64,000 nucleotides of DNA from Hungatella sp. (GCA_009712635.1 WASS01000020.1:1-64000), one strand, 5' to 3'. Numbered from the stretch's first letter, positions 55,341 to 63,621 are shown. Translations and numbers: made by a program. The notes: generated by a model not told the origin, from the sequence alone.

Positions 55341-56264
55341 TTATATCCGGCATTCGATTGCCGATTTATCGTCTCTGATACCTTTAAATACTGGCTGGCG
55401 AAAGCTGTCTTTTTCGGTCGGCATAGACTCAACAATACATACCAGCTCTGGCGCCAGCCAGACAGCGTCATCATTGCCTTTAGGCACATAACCAAAAGGC
55501 GAATAGTCAATAATCTGATACTTATGCTCATTTAAAATCCTGAGACTTACTCCCAGGGTAACATGTCCCTTGTAAACTAGTAAATCATCGTCGTATTGAC
55601 CCAGTATAAGGCTGGTCATGTTATTTTCCTTTGGTATATAACCGCAGATAACACAATCATCAGAAGCCATTATTTTACACTTAATCCAATCTTTCGATCG
55701 ATTCCCCGGCCAGTACAGGCTGTCTTTTCTTTTTGCAACAATTCCTTCTAACCCTTTTTCTTTTACAAGATTAAATAACATAATTCCATTATTCTCAACG
55801 TATCGGGAAACAGAGATCAGATTATTCTCGATAACCACATTATCTAAATATTTCTTTCGTTCCATAAGTGGGAGCATGGTGATATCTTTATCTTTGTAAT
55901 ATAAGATATCGTAGGCGATAATACTGGCGGGATATTTACTGGCAGCTAATTTGATTTTAAACTGGTTACTCATTAATGCTCTTTTCTGGACTTCGTAGAA
56001 ATCGGGTATTCCGTTTCTAAGGACTAGTAATTCATGGTCCAGGATGCACTTTACTTTTACCTGTTTATATAAGTCTTCCAGTTCCGGAAAGAGAGGTATC
56101 ATTAATTTATTTCTTTTATTTCGCATATCAGTTTTATCGCTTAAAAATGACAAGCATCGGATACCGTCCCATTTTATCTCATAGATATGATCTGGTGAGT
56201 CAAATGGGGCTTTCATCTCAGATATCAGCATGGGACTTACATTCTTACTGTCAAATAGATCCAT
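55341..56264 (-). CDS. ligD: ATP-dependent DNA ligase (LigD ligase-domain type, NHEJ)
   Basis: 307 residues, ligase and OB domains only; polymerase and nuclease domains of the large LigD are absent. Motif I YEIKWDGIRCL with the AMP-accepting Lys31, motif III-like IIAYDILYYKDKD, motif IV GLEGIVAKRKDSLYWPG and motif V DWIKCK. C-terminal OB fold (about 205-300). Overlaps Ku by one base (TGATG), making a two-gene end-joining unit. Confidence 0.9.
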   Translation of the reverse strand: MDLFDSKNVSPMLISEMKAPFDSPDHIYEIKWDGIRCLSFLSDKTDMRNKRNKLMIPLFPELEDLYKQVKVKCILDHELLVLRNGIPDFYEVQKRALMSNQFKIKLAASKYPASIIAYDILYYKDKDITMLPLMERKKYLDNVVIENNLISVSRYVENNGIMLFNLVKEKGLEGIVAKRKDSLYWPGNRSKDWIKCKIMASDDCVICGYIPKENNMTSLILGQYDDDLLVYKGHVTLGVSLRILNEHKYQIIDYSPFGYVPKGNDDAVWLAPELVCIVESMPTEKDSFRQPVFKGIRDDKSAIECRI

Positions 56265-57040
56265 CAGGCTAATCCTTTTGTACCTTTTGCCATTTCAACT
56301 GTTCTCTTCATGGCTTCCATCAGGTCAATGATATTATTCTGGCTTTCCGTATCTGCGTTTACAATCTCTTTGCCTGCTATTTTTGTTTCAATCGCCTGCC
56401 GCAGTCTTTCCTGGTATTCGTCATGATAAAGACCAGGATCAAAAGTAGAAGTCATGGAATCAATTAAAGTTTTCGCCATATCTATTTCTGCCTTATTAAC
56501 TTCTGCCTTGGCTGTTGCAACCGGCACAGCCTGAATTTCTGCCTGGTAGAAAAGTGTTTTTGCAATAATTCCGTCTTTTGTCGGGTACAAAACCATTAAA
56601 TTCTCAGTGGATCCGATTACCGTTTTGGCAATACCGACTTTCTTTTGTGAAAGCATTGCCTGACGCAGTAATTCACAGGCTTTCTCTGCTCCAGGCTCAG
56701 GAACAACATAATAATTCTTCTCATAATAAATTTGATCCACATCTGTTAATTTTGCAAAATGCTCAATATGGATTGTTTTATCTTTCTTGGTCTTGATTTT
56801 TTCCAGTTCATCCTCCGTAAATGTAACATACTTACCCTTTTCATATTCATATCCTTTAATGATTCCGTCAGGCTCCACCTCTTTATTACAGGAGGGGCAG
56901 ATTTTTTTGTATTTTACCCGCTCATGAGTATCTTTACAAAGCTGATTAAAACTAACAGAAATATCTTTTGTGGTTTTATATAATCCAACGGGGATATAGA
57001 GCATTCCTACACTAATTGCACTTTTATGAGCTACGGCCAT
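56264..57040 (-). CDS. ku: Bacterial Ku protein (NHEJ)
   Basis: 258 residues. Core: AVAHKSAISVGMLYIPVGLYKTTKDISVSFNQLC, zinc-type CPSCNKE (about 49), KGYEYEKGKYVTFTEDELEKI, and the KLTDVDQIYYEKNYYVVPEPGAEKAC segment; short C-terminal tail ending GTKGLA. A homodimer that threads on double-strand ends and recruits LigD-type ligase. GGAGGCG upstream of ATG. In many Firmicutes this pair is spore-specific; here it follows the two WYL regulator genes by 71 bases. Confidence 0.95.
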   Translation of the reverse strand: MAVAHKSAISVGMLYIPVGLYKTTKDISVSFNQLCKDTHERVKYKKICPSCNKEVEPDGIIKGYEYEKGKYVTFTEDELEKIKTKKDKTIHIEHFAKLTDVDQIYYEKNYYVVPEPGAEKACELLRQAMLSQKKVGIAKTVIGSTENLMVLYPTKDGIIAKTLFYQAEIQAVPVATAKAEVNKAEIDMAKTLIDSMTSTFDPGLYHDEYQERLRQAIETKIAGKEIVNADTESQNNIIDLMEAMKRTVEMAKGTKGLA

Positions 57041-57111
57041 TGTAACGCCTCCTTTTATTTTTATTATTGTTTGATAAAAGAATAAAAATATTCATTACGG
57101 AGTGAGAATGA

Positions 57112-58086
57112 TCATTTCCTAACCGGTAACTGCTGCCGGTTAACCCGCTCCATAACCTGTTTTAAAAAAGGAGCTGGTCCAATCACTTTTACCACCGGAC
57201 CGAATGCAAGCACTTGAATTAACAGTTCGGTTTCCCTGGTTTTGTCATAGTAAATGGAACAGAGGTATTTTCCCGTTTCATCCATCCGTTCCACTTTTTT
57301 CTGATAACTGGAAAAATGAAGCATGGTTCTTTCCAATGCATTGCGCTCATCTGAAATTTCCATGACCAGCGGTTCCTGGCAGAGTGTATCATCTGCAAGT
57401 TTGTCTATTCGGACTGGTTCTTTTATGTAATATCCTGTTTCTTCTATTTTAACAATTCGTCCAATGTGTAAAACATCCATGCGCCAGCCATTTCTTCGTC
57501 TATAAAGGGCGTAAAGCCGAAACTTGCCATCTTTGGCGGAATACTCAATCCAGCAGGGAAGATAAGTAAACTCAATCAGCCGCTGTTTGACTGAATAATA
57601 GGAGATTTTAAGGGTCTGGTGTTGTTCCACCGCCTTTAAAATCAGCTGAAAATGTTGCCGGAAAGAGGCGTTTATCACATCGTGATCCTGAAATTGATCA
57701 AAATAGTGAAAGGCTGATGGATCATATAGCGGTGAGGTATCTGCTAATTCCTGCCGAAGCAGTTCCAGCTGTTCGTCAGTAAAAAACAGACTGATCCGTT
57801 CGTCTTTAAGCAAAACTTTCAGCCAGGATTTTTGAAGAGAAGTCAGGGGAAAACGAACGGGATTGCACAGACGTGAAGTGAAATTTTTACCGCTGTCATC
57901 AGGTGAAAGCAAAGCCCAGTCCCCACTTATCAGATGGGGGATGATTGACAATGCACTTTCATCGTAACCATATCTTTGGGTAATTTCCGTCATCTCGTTC
58001 TGGCTGACAGGCTTATGTGCCGCTTCTTCCAGTATTCGGGCGACAACCTGATAATAGCAATTATATATTTCTGAAAAGAGTTCCAT
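57112..58086 (-). CDS. WYL-domain regulator 2
   Basis: 324 residues from ATG 58086, with AGGAGG about 13 bases upstream; it begins 1 base after the stop of the other WYL gene, so they are translationally coupled. N-terminal helical region without a clear canonical HTH, and WYL domain (about 150-230; KISYYSVKQRLIEFTYLPCWIEYSAKDGKFRLYALYRR) plus WCX-like C-terminus. WYL domains bind ligands, often nucleic acid or nucleotide-derived, and control defence and repair genes. Confidence 0.85.
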   Translation of the reverse strand: MELFSEIYNCYYQVVARILEEAAHKPVSQNEMTEITQRYGYDESALSIIPHLISGDWALLSPDDSGKNFTSRLCNPVRFPLTSLQKSWLKVLLKDERISLFFTDEQLELLRQELADTSPLYDPSAFHYFDQFQDHDVINASFRQHFQLILKAVEQHQTLKISYYSVKQRLIEFTYLPCWIEYSAKDGKFRLYALYRRRNGWRMDVLHIGRIVKIEETGYYIKEPVRIDKLADDTLCQEPLVMEISDERNALERTMLHFSSYQKKVERMDETGKYLCSIYYDKTRETELLIQVLAFGPVVKVIGPAPFLKQVMERVNRQQLPVRK

Positions 58087-58087
58087 G

Positions 58088-59353
58088 TTATTGTCCTCCT
58101 GAAGGTATTGTATCAATATTTTCCCAGACATACATCTGCTGCATTTTCTTCATATCACTCCAGAAACGTTGTTCCACCTGTTTATTTGAGCAGGTGAAAT
58201 CAAGAATTCGTCCGGTGAAGGTTCTGATCCAGGGAAGTATTTCGGCGCTGTCCCAACATTCAATGGTATATTCATAAATATCTGGCTGTATCCGCTTCAG
58301 CTGGCCTTGCCGGCCTTCCCGGTTGATCCTGTTAATTAGATAGCTTTCCGTCTTTTCTTCTATACTGAGCTGCAAGCATATTTGTTCCGGTTCCCTGTGG
58401 CAGCCAAACGAAACGCCCCAGATATAATCGCTGTTATTCTCGTAACCGGCCAGATACCGGTCGTAATTTATATCTGATTTAAGAAGGGATACATTTTGTA
58501 TGCTGTCCAGCCGATACGAAGCCAGACGACCGTTTGTCAGTCTTCGCACACATACGTAGCGGCGGCCGGTCTGGGTACTGATCCGTATTTTTAAGGGCAC
58601 ACACTCAAATTCATTGATATTACCGCTTCGAATATATCTGATCTGCATGAGTACTCGCTGTTTGTCCCTTATGGCTGAAAGAAGCGGAAGTAAAATCTCA
58701 TCCTCCAGGGTGTGAGCCAGATAGTCATGTCGAAACCGAAAGTGGTCGTTTCGGCATCGCAGTGAATCCAGAATGGTACTACCAATAAAACCAAAGGGAG
58801 CAGCAGTCTGATAATAGGAGGCCGCTTCTTTTAGACCATGATATAAATCCGGATGACTGGTCAGCAAATCCGTGCAAGCCGTATACAGGTGCTGACGACC
58901 TTCTTTTTTTACTGAGAACAGTCCGTTCTGCTCATATTCTATCAGCTTCTTGCGAACAGTCTGCACCTCAAACAGAGTCAGGTAGCGTTCCTGTAATTCA
59001 TCATTTATTGTTTCCACACTACGTGATTTTCCGTCCTGCATCAGATCCAGAAGAAAAAAGTGCAGCATGATATCATTATTTGTAAAGCTTTTACTTTTCC
59101 ATACATGAAATAAGGGGTTACTGTCAATTCGGTTACTGTCCATGGTGATGGCAATTGATTTCTTATGGCTGGAGTCATAATCATACTGAATGTAATCGGC
59201 AAACCAGCTTTCGATCCGCCTGCGTTCATTATCATAAGTGCGTCTGCCAGATTCCGGATAATCCATACGGGATTTAAACCCATAGACATAAAAATCACGT
59301 ACATAAGTGCGTACTTTATTAAAATGTTTGATCAATTCATTAAATTCTGCCAT
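58088..59353 (-). CDS. WYL-domain regulator 1
   Basis: 421 residues from ATG 59353 (CAGGAGC upstream); the in-frame TTG at 59371 overlaps this site. N-terminal winged-helix-like DNA-binding region (about 60-140: VETINDELQERYLTLFEVQTVRKKLIEYEQNGLFS), WYL domain (about 195-280: LLSAIRDKQRVLMQIRYIRSGNINEFECVPLKIRISTQTGRRYVCVRR), C-terminal WCX-like region. It is transcribed divergently from the RtcB gene. Pairs of WYL regulators next to RNA-repair genes are known in the literature; likely the sensor of RNA damage for this island. Confidence 0.85.
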   Translation of the reverse strand: MAEFNELIKHFNKVRTYVRDFYVYGFKSRMDYPESGRRTYDNERRRIESWFADYIQYDYDSSHKKSIAITMDSNRIDSNPLFHVWKSKSFTNNDIMLHFFLLDLMQDGKSRSVETINDELQERYLTLFEVQTVRKKLIEYEQNGLFSVKKEGRQHLYTACTDLLTSHPDLYHGLKEAASYYQTAAPFGFIGSTILDSLRCRNDHFRFRHDYLAHTLEDEILLPLLSAIRDKQRVLMQIRYIRSGNINEFECVPLKIRISTQTGRRYVCVRRLTNGRLASYRLDSIQNVSLLKSDINYDRYLAGYENNSDYIWGVSFGCHREPEQICLQLSIEEKTESYLINRINREGRQGQLKRIQPDIYEYTIECWDSAEILPWIRTFTGRILDFTCSNKQVEQRFWSDMKKMQQMYVWENIDTIPSGGQ

Positions 59354-59500
59354 GTATTTTAGCTCCTGCAAGTTTAAAATGTGTTTATTTAATCTATTAT
59401 ATATGGATAATAGTTAAGTTCGCAACTTTTTTTAAATGATTAAAAGTATTCACAGTGCTATGATATAGCCATGGTAAGAAATGGAAACGGAGGAATCAAT
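59354..59500. promoter_or_regulatory. Divergent control region between WYL regulators and RtcB
   Basis: 147 bases, AT-rich, with inverted repeat AAGTT-CGC-AACTT at 59416-59428 in the middle, a candidate operator for a WYL regulator. Plus-strand -10-like TATGAT/GATATAG is near 59460-59466. No sigma-54 box of the E. coli rtcBA type was found. The RtcB ribosome site ACGGAGG lies 8 bases before ATG 59501. Confidence 0.5.
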
Positions 59501-60187
59501 ATGTTTGTTATTTATAATGAAAAAACAAGAAAACCAATCAAGGTATGGCTGGAGAATATAGATCAGATTGAAAAAGGTTGTTTGGAGCAGGCGTATCACC
59601 TGGCTGATCTGCCATTTATACATAAGTGGGTTTGCCTGATGCCAGATACACATACCGGAAAGGGAATGCCCATTGGCGGAGTGATCGCCACCCAAGGTGT
59701 TATTATGCGCGTTAAAGATATTGTGACAGAGAAAATTCAGAAATATTCAGATCAGAAGGTTGTATTCGGTGAGGAAATTAACTGTCACCATAACTATGCG
59801 TCTTTGGAGAATCATTATGGTAAAAATGTCTGGGTACACAGGAAAGGTGCCACCAGGGCACGGAGCGGTGAGCTGGCAGTGATTCCCGGTGCAATGGGAT
59901 CTTATAGCTATGTGGTAAAAGGCAGGGGCAATGAAGAAAGCTTTTGCACCTCCTCTCATGGTGCGGGACGTGCTTATTCCCGAAAGGGTGCAATGGAAGC
60001 GTTTAGCTGTGAAGACGTATTAAATGATCTGAAAGAACAGGGCATCGTTCTTGGCAAAACAAAAAAGGCAGATGTGGCAGAAGAAAGCCGCTTTGCTTAC
60101 AAAGATATTGAAGCTGTGATGGGGAATCAGAATGATTTGGTTGAGATTGTATCTAAATTAAAGACCATTGCAGTAGTAAAAGGATAA
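59501..60187 (+). pseudogene. rtcB: RtcB RNA ligase with a large in-frame internal deletion
   Basis: 228 residues from ATG 59501 (GGAGG before it), against about 400 for full-length RtcB. N-terminus is intact to VCLMPDTHTGKGMPIGGVIATQGV (about residue 67). It then jumps to MRVKDIVTEKIQKYSDQKVVFGEEINCHHNYASLEN. The missing piece is the one that in complete RtcB carries the Mn-binding VDIGCG and GTGNHF motifs. The guanylylated histidine region TSSHGAGRAYSRKGAM (His about 153) and the NCHHNYA motif remain, and the C-terminus is normal. The frame is kept, so it may still be expressed, but ligase activity is doubtful. It overlaps no other gene and leads into the non-coding RNA region. Confidence 0.8.
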
Positions 60188-60216
60188 TGATCTGCTATAT
60201 ACCAGCGTTAAATGCT

Positions 60217-60383
60217 GGATGGTGCCGGCTGTCATACAGTTCGGTATGCCGCGGAAATTATATAAATGCGAGGTGGAAAAAACCACAAGATCGCCCAAAT
60301 GATTATTTGCAGGTTCGAATCCTGCCGGTTATGAAACCGATTCTCAATGGTAGAGAGATCAAACAGACACCTGTCAAGTGTCC
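60217..60383 (+). ncRNA. Putative YrlA-type Y RNA (tRNA-mimic) downstream of RtcB
   Basis: Elements in order: anticodon-like strand TGATT (60300-60304); 4-base link; T-arm GCAGG-TTCGAAT-CCTGC (60309-60325); closed acceptor-like hairpin CGGTT-ATGA-AACCG (60326-60339); two bases; D-arm TCTC-AATGGTA-GAGA (60342-60356); GATCA (60357-60361), pairing with TGATT. T-loop and D-loop carry the canonical bases (TTCGAAT; GG) for the elbow. The order T-arm, acceptor loop, D-arm, with ends emerging from an anticodon-like stem, is that of YrlA Y RNAs. Flanks have hairpins GTGG-aaaaaa-CCAC and GACAC-CTGTCAA-GTGTC. Exact ends are not known. Confidence 0.65.
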
Positions 60384-60402
60384 AACTTAATGAAATGTAA
60401 AT

Positions 60403-60705
60403 ATGGTATCTGTCAGCCAGCTTGCTTTCAATGCCAGAAAACCGTCATTCTCAGTTTTTTGGAGATTTCCGGTGTTGGTATATGATGTAACTATGGCAGC
60501 AGAGCAGCAGCTTTGTACTGGTCGTTTCCTTTCGTACAGTTTCCGGTCCCATTTCCTGCAGGATGGAGAGTCGAAGAAGGCTTTCCTGGCAGCAGGAAAC
60601 CGGATCAGAAACCAGGCTTAGGCCGGTCAGTCCGCAGTTTCTCTGAGGCAGATACCAGACTTACATTCCCAAACAAAAAATAATATAAATAAGAGGTAAC
60701 AAACT
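60403..60705 (+). other. Second non-coding structured stretch before the slipin gene
   Basis: No credible gene is seen. A long stem is present: TTTCCTGC (60552-60559) with GCAGGAAA (60592-60599), extended after a 5-base bulge by CCGG (60543-60546) with CCGG (60600-60603). It could be a second small RNA of the same locus (Salmonella has two, YrlA and YrlB), or part of the slipin leader. Bases 60660-60705 hold the slipin RBS AAGAGG. Confidence 0.45.
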
Positions 60706-61809
60706 ATGAAATATATAATTAATCAGAATGAGTGTGGTTATTTAATGAAAAACGGTGTTTTTATCAAAACCTTATACTACGGTAAGCATCGCTATTCCAG
60801 AACGTTCGGTTATCAGGTAATTATTGAAAAGATGGAAAACATGGTTGATTTTGAAATATTGCCCATAGAGGTATTGTTAAAGGATCAGTCATTTGCTGAT
60901 AGAATTTTACATATTAAGATTCCGGAGGGGCACATCGGCATTTTGCGATATAATGGTGTGGTGCAGAAGGTGCTGACTGAGCCTGTATATCTGTATTGGA
61001 ATAACTGGAAACAATATGAGTATGAGCTTTTAGATATGAGAGAGACGAAAATGAAATCAGAAATCGCAAAATCCTGTCTGGCTCATATTCCGCTAAAATA
61101 TTATAAGAAAGTGGAGATTAAAACAGGTGAAACTGGTATTCTATTTTTCGACAATCAGATTGTGGGAGAATTAGCGGCAGGTACTTATTATTACTGGACC
61201 TATGCCAAGGATGTATTATGTCAGGTAATTGATTTGAAAACTAAAACATTAGAGATAAACGGTCAGGAGATCCTGACTGCCGACCGAATCGGCATCAGAG
61301 TTAATCTGCTTTGTACATACCGGGTTACTCAGGCACAAAGAATGCTTGAGACCATAAAGAATCTGGAAACTCAGCTGTATGCCTGCGCGCAGCTGGTGGT
61401 AAGAGAATATATCGGTTCCTATCGTCTGGATGAGATTTTAGAACAGAAAGAAGAGATCTCAGGTTTTATCTTTGCACGGCTGAAAGAGGTTCAGGAGGAC
61501 TACTGCGTAGAATATTTGACTGCCGGTATAAAAGATATCATATTACCAGGAGAGATCCGGGATATTATGAATACTGTACTGATTGCAGAGCGGAAAGCAC
61601 AGGCCAATGTTATCACCAGGCGGGAGGAGGTGGCTTCCACCCGTTCACTGCTCAATACGGCAAAGTTAATGGATGAGAACAAAACTCTCTATAAACTAAA
61701 GGAGTTAGAGTGTCTGGAACGTATTTGTATGCAAGTAGGTAATATCAATGTAGCAGGCAGCGGCGCATTGCTGGGACAGCTTAAGGAGTTAATGGGTAGT
61801 GGTGTATAA
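60706..61809 (+). CDS. Slipin / band-7 (SPFH) family protein of the RNA repair island
   Basis: 367 residues. SPFH-type region (about 120-330): KYYKKVEIKTGETGILFFDNQIVGELAAGTYYYWTYAKDVL, LTADRIGIRVNLLCTYRV, YSLDEILEQK-like YRLDEILEQKEEISGFIFARLKEVQ, ending in AERKAQANVITRREEVASTRSLLNTAKLMDENKTLYKLKELE, a typical slipin coiled coil. The first 110 residues look like a second, degenerate copy of the same start. No obvious N-terminal membrane helix. SPFH proteins form ring-like oligomers on membranes; slipins recur next to RtcB in bacterial genomes, but their role in RNA repair is unknown. Confidence 0.88.
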   Translation: MKYIINQNECGYLMKNGVFIKTLYYGKHRYSRTFGYQVIIEKMENMVDFEILPIEVLLKDQSFADRILHIKIPEGHIGILRYNGVVQKVLTEPVYLYWNNWKQYEYELLDMRETKMKSEIAKSCLAHIPLKYYKKVEIKTGETGILFFDNQIVGELAAGTYYYWTYAKDVLCQVIDLKTKTLEINGQEILTADRIGIRVNLLCTYRVTQAQRMLETIKNLETQLYACAQLVVREYIGSYRLDEILEQKEEISGFIFARLKEVQEDYCVEYLTAGIKDIILPGEIRDIMNTVLIAERKAQANVITRREEVASTRSLLNTAKLMDENKTLYKLKELECLERICMQVGNINVAGSGALLGQLKELMGSGV

Positions 61810-62860
61810 TAAAAAAACAGGTAGGGGGCAGATAAGAGAACATGAAAGACTTCAAAAAATTCATTCAGCTGAATATGATTTTCTTAGAAAACACGAAAGA
61901 TTGGGAAAAAATATTATCCTGCTTGGTCTGGGTGGCAGTTACGCATACGGAACAAACAATGAGAACAGTGATATTGATTTCCGTGGTATTACTCTCAATT
62001 TGCCTTCCGATCTGATTGGCTTAACAGAATTCGAACAATATGAGGATACAAAGACAGATACAGTCATTTATTCATTTAATAAGATAGTAAGATTGTTGCT
62101 TGAGTGTAATCCAAACACCTGTGAGATTCTTGGACTGGATGAAGACCAGTATTTGATTAAAACAAAACTGGGTCAGGAATTACTTGATAATAAGGGGCTT
62201 TTTCTCTCCAAAAGAGCGGCAAAATCTTTTGGAGGATATGCAGGTGCACAGCTGAGACGTCTTCAAAATGCAATAGCCAGGGATTCTATGCCTCAGACAG
62301 AAAAAGAGATACATATCTTAAATTCCGTCAAAAATGCACTGGAGGATTTTCAGCGGCGTTATGACAGCTTTGATCAGGGAAGCATTCATCTTTATATTGA
62401 TACAGCCATAAACCGTGAATTTGACACAGAGATATTTGTAGATGCCTCGTATAAGCACCTGCCGCTGCGTGATTATGAAAACATGTGGTCCGTTATGCAT
62501 AATGTTGTTAAGGATTACGATAAGATAGGAAAACGGAACAGAAAAAAGGACGACAATCATCTGAACAAGCACGCCATGCACTTAATCAGGCTGTTTATGA
62601 TGGCAATTGATATATTGGAAAAGGGTGAGATTAACACCAGCCGGAAGAATGACCTGGATTTGCTTAAAAAGATAAGGAGCGGCAGTTTTCAAAGGGAAAA
62701 CAAAACATTTGACAGTGAATTCTATGATATACTTGCAGACTATGAAGGCAGGCTTGAGAAAGCAATAAAGGTGAGCGTTTTACCAGATAATCCGGATATG
62801 GATAAAGTAGAGGCGTTCGTTGAATATATCAACAAAAAAGTGATAGAGGGTGATTATTGA
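61799..62860 (+). CDS. RlaP-like polymerase-beta-fold nucleotidyltransferase 1
   Basis: 353 residues with a GTG start overlapping the slipin gene by 11 bases; GGAG 10 bases upstream. Catalytic motif LGLGGSYAYGTNNENSDIDFRGI (about 40-62), that is GS...DxD, then EQYEDTKTDTVIYSFNKIVRLLLECNPNTCEILGLDE, and a helical C-terminal half (about 130-350) with HLNKHAMHLIRLFMMAIDILE. NTases of this group (RlaP: RNA-ligase-associated Pol beta) occur in RtcB operons and are thought to add nucleotides to damaged RNA ends. It ends with a one-base overlap with its partner. Confidence 0.85.
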   Translation: MVYNKKTGRGQIREHERLQKIHSAEYDFLRKHERLGKNIILLGLGGSYAYGTNNENSDIDFRGITLNLPSDLIGLTEFEQYEDTKTDTVIYSFNKIVRLLLECNPNTCEILGLDEDQYLIKTKLGQELLDNKGLFLSKRAAKSFGGYAGAQLRRLQNAIARDSMPQTEKEIHILNSVKNALEDFQRRYDSFDQGSIHLYIDTAINREFDTEIFVDASYKHLPLRDYENMWSVMHNVVKDYDKIGKRNRKKDDNHLNKHAMHLIRLFMMAIDILEKGEINTSRKNDLDLLKKIRSGSFQRENKTFDSEFYDILADYEGRLEKAIKVSVLPDNPDMDKVEAFVEYINKKVIEGDY

Positions 62861-63621
62861 TGTTTGATATCAGCAAAGAAATCCAACAAAAGTTGTTGGA
62901 AATTGAAAGTAAAGAAACGGTTAAAATATTGCATGCAGTGGAGTCAGGAAGCCGTGCATGGGGATTTGCATCGCCGGATAGTGATTATGATGTCCGATTT
63001 ATTTATATCAGGAGAAAGGAAGATTATCTTAAATTAAATGAATCAAAGGATGTGATAGATTGGCAGCTTGATGAAGTGCTGGATATCAATGGCTGGGATT
63101 TAAAAAAAGTATTAAAACAGTTTTACAGGGGAAATGCAACTTTATTTGAATGGAGTAATTCCCCGATTGTATATAAGACTACTGAATCATGGAAACAGAT
63201 ATATGATGAAGCAAAAAGCTGCTTTTCAATAAAAGCAGCAGCATACCATTATTATGGTACTGCAAAAAGCACATATATTAAGTACTTGCAGGAAGAGTCT
63301 GTGAAGTATAAAAAATATTTCTATGCATTAAGACCTTTGCTTGCAGGAAAGTATATACAGGAATTTCAGTGTCCGCCTCCGGTATTATTTGATGATCTTA
63401 TGAAAATGAATATTCCGGCAGAACTTCGTAATGGAATTGAAGAGTTGCTGGAAATCAAAAAAAAGAGTGATGAAAAAGAAAAGGGTGCACAAATTTCAGT
63501 GATTCAGGACTTTATTATCAATGAATTAGAAAATCAAAAAACTTATGTGGAAAGCATTTCGGATGATAGAAAACATGAGTGGGATGATTTGAATGATATT
63601 TTTCTGAAAACTGTGGGTTAA
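62860..63621 (+). CDS. rlaP: RlaP-like nucleotidyltransferase 2 (PF10127 family)
   Basis: 253 residues from ATG 62860, sharing one base with the stop of the previous gene. Hallmark AVESGSRAWGFASPDSDYDVRFIYIRRKEDYL (about 26-57), GS and DxD as metal site, followed by DVIDWQLDEVLDINGWDLKKVLKQFYRGNATLFEWSNSPIVYK, matching the RlaP/YcgL-type family (predicted RNA-repair nucleotidyltransferase). C-terminal helical part (about 115-250). Same operon as the slipin and NTase 1. Confidence 0.9.
   Translation: MFDISKEIQQKLLEIESKETVKILHAVESGSRAWGFASPDSDYDVRFIYIRRKEDYLKLNESKDVIDWQLDEVLDINGWDLKKVLKQFYRGNATLFEWSNSPIVYKTTESWKQIYDEAKSCFSIKAAAYHYYGTAKSTYIKYLQEESVKYKKYFYALRPLLAGKYIQEFQCPPPVLFDDLMKMNIPAELRNGIEELLEIKKKSDEKEKGAQISVIQDFIINELENQKTYVESISDDRKHEWDDLNDIFLKTVG

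Noticed and set aside
59354-59500. Sigma-54 promoter for RtcB as in E. coli
   Set aside because: No GG-N10-GC pair at the right place and no sigma-54 activator gene nearby; WYL regulators are present instead.
60309-60383. A functional tRNA-Asp (GUC anticodon-like loop at 60371-60377)
   Set aside because: The T-arm lies upstream of the D-arm, the acceptor is a closed hairpin and there is no CCA end, so this cannot be a normal tRNA; the GUC loop may be chance.
60187-60390. 67-codon open frame starting in the RtcB stop codon
   Set aside because: It runs straight through the T-arm, acceptor loop and D-arm of the tRNA-like RNA, has no ribosome site and a Cys/Trp/Arg-rich, non-protein-like composition.
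60403-60621. 72-codon open frame upstream of slipin
   Set aside because: No ribosome-binding site, no family features, and it covers a long RNA stem; treated as non-coding.
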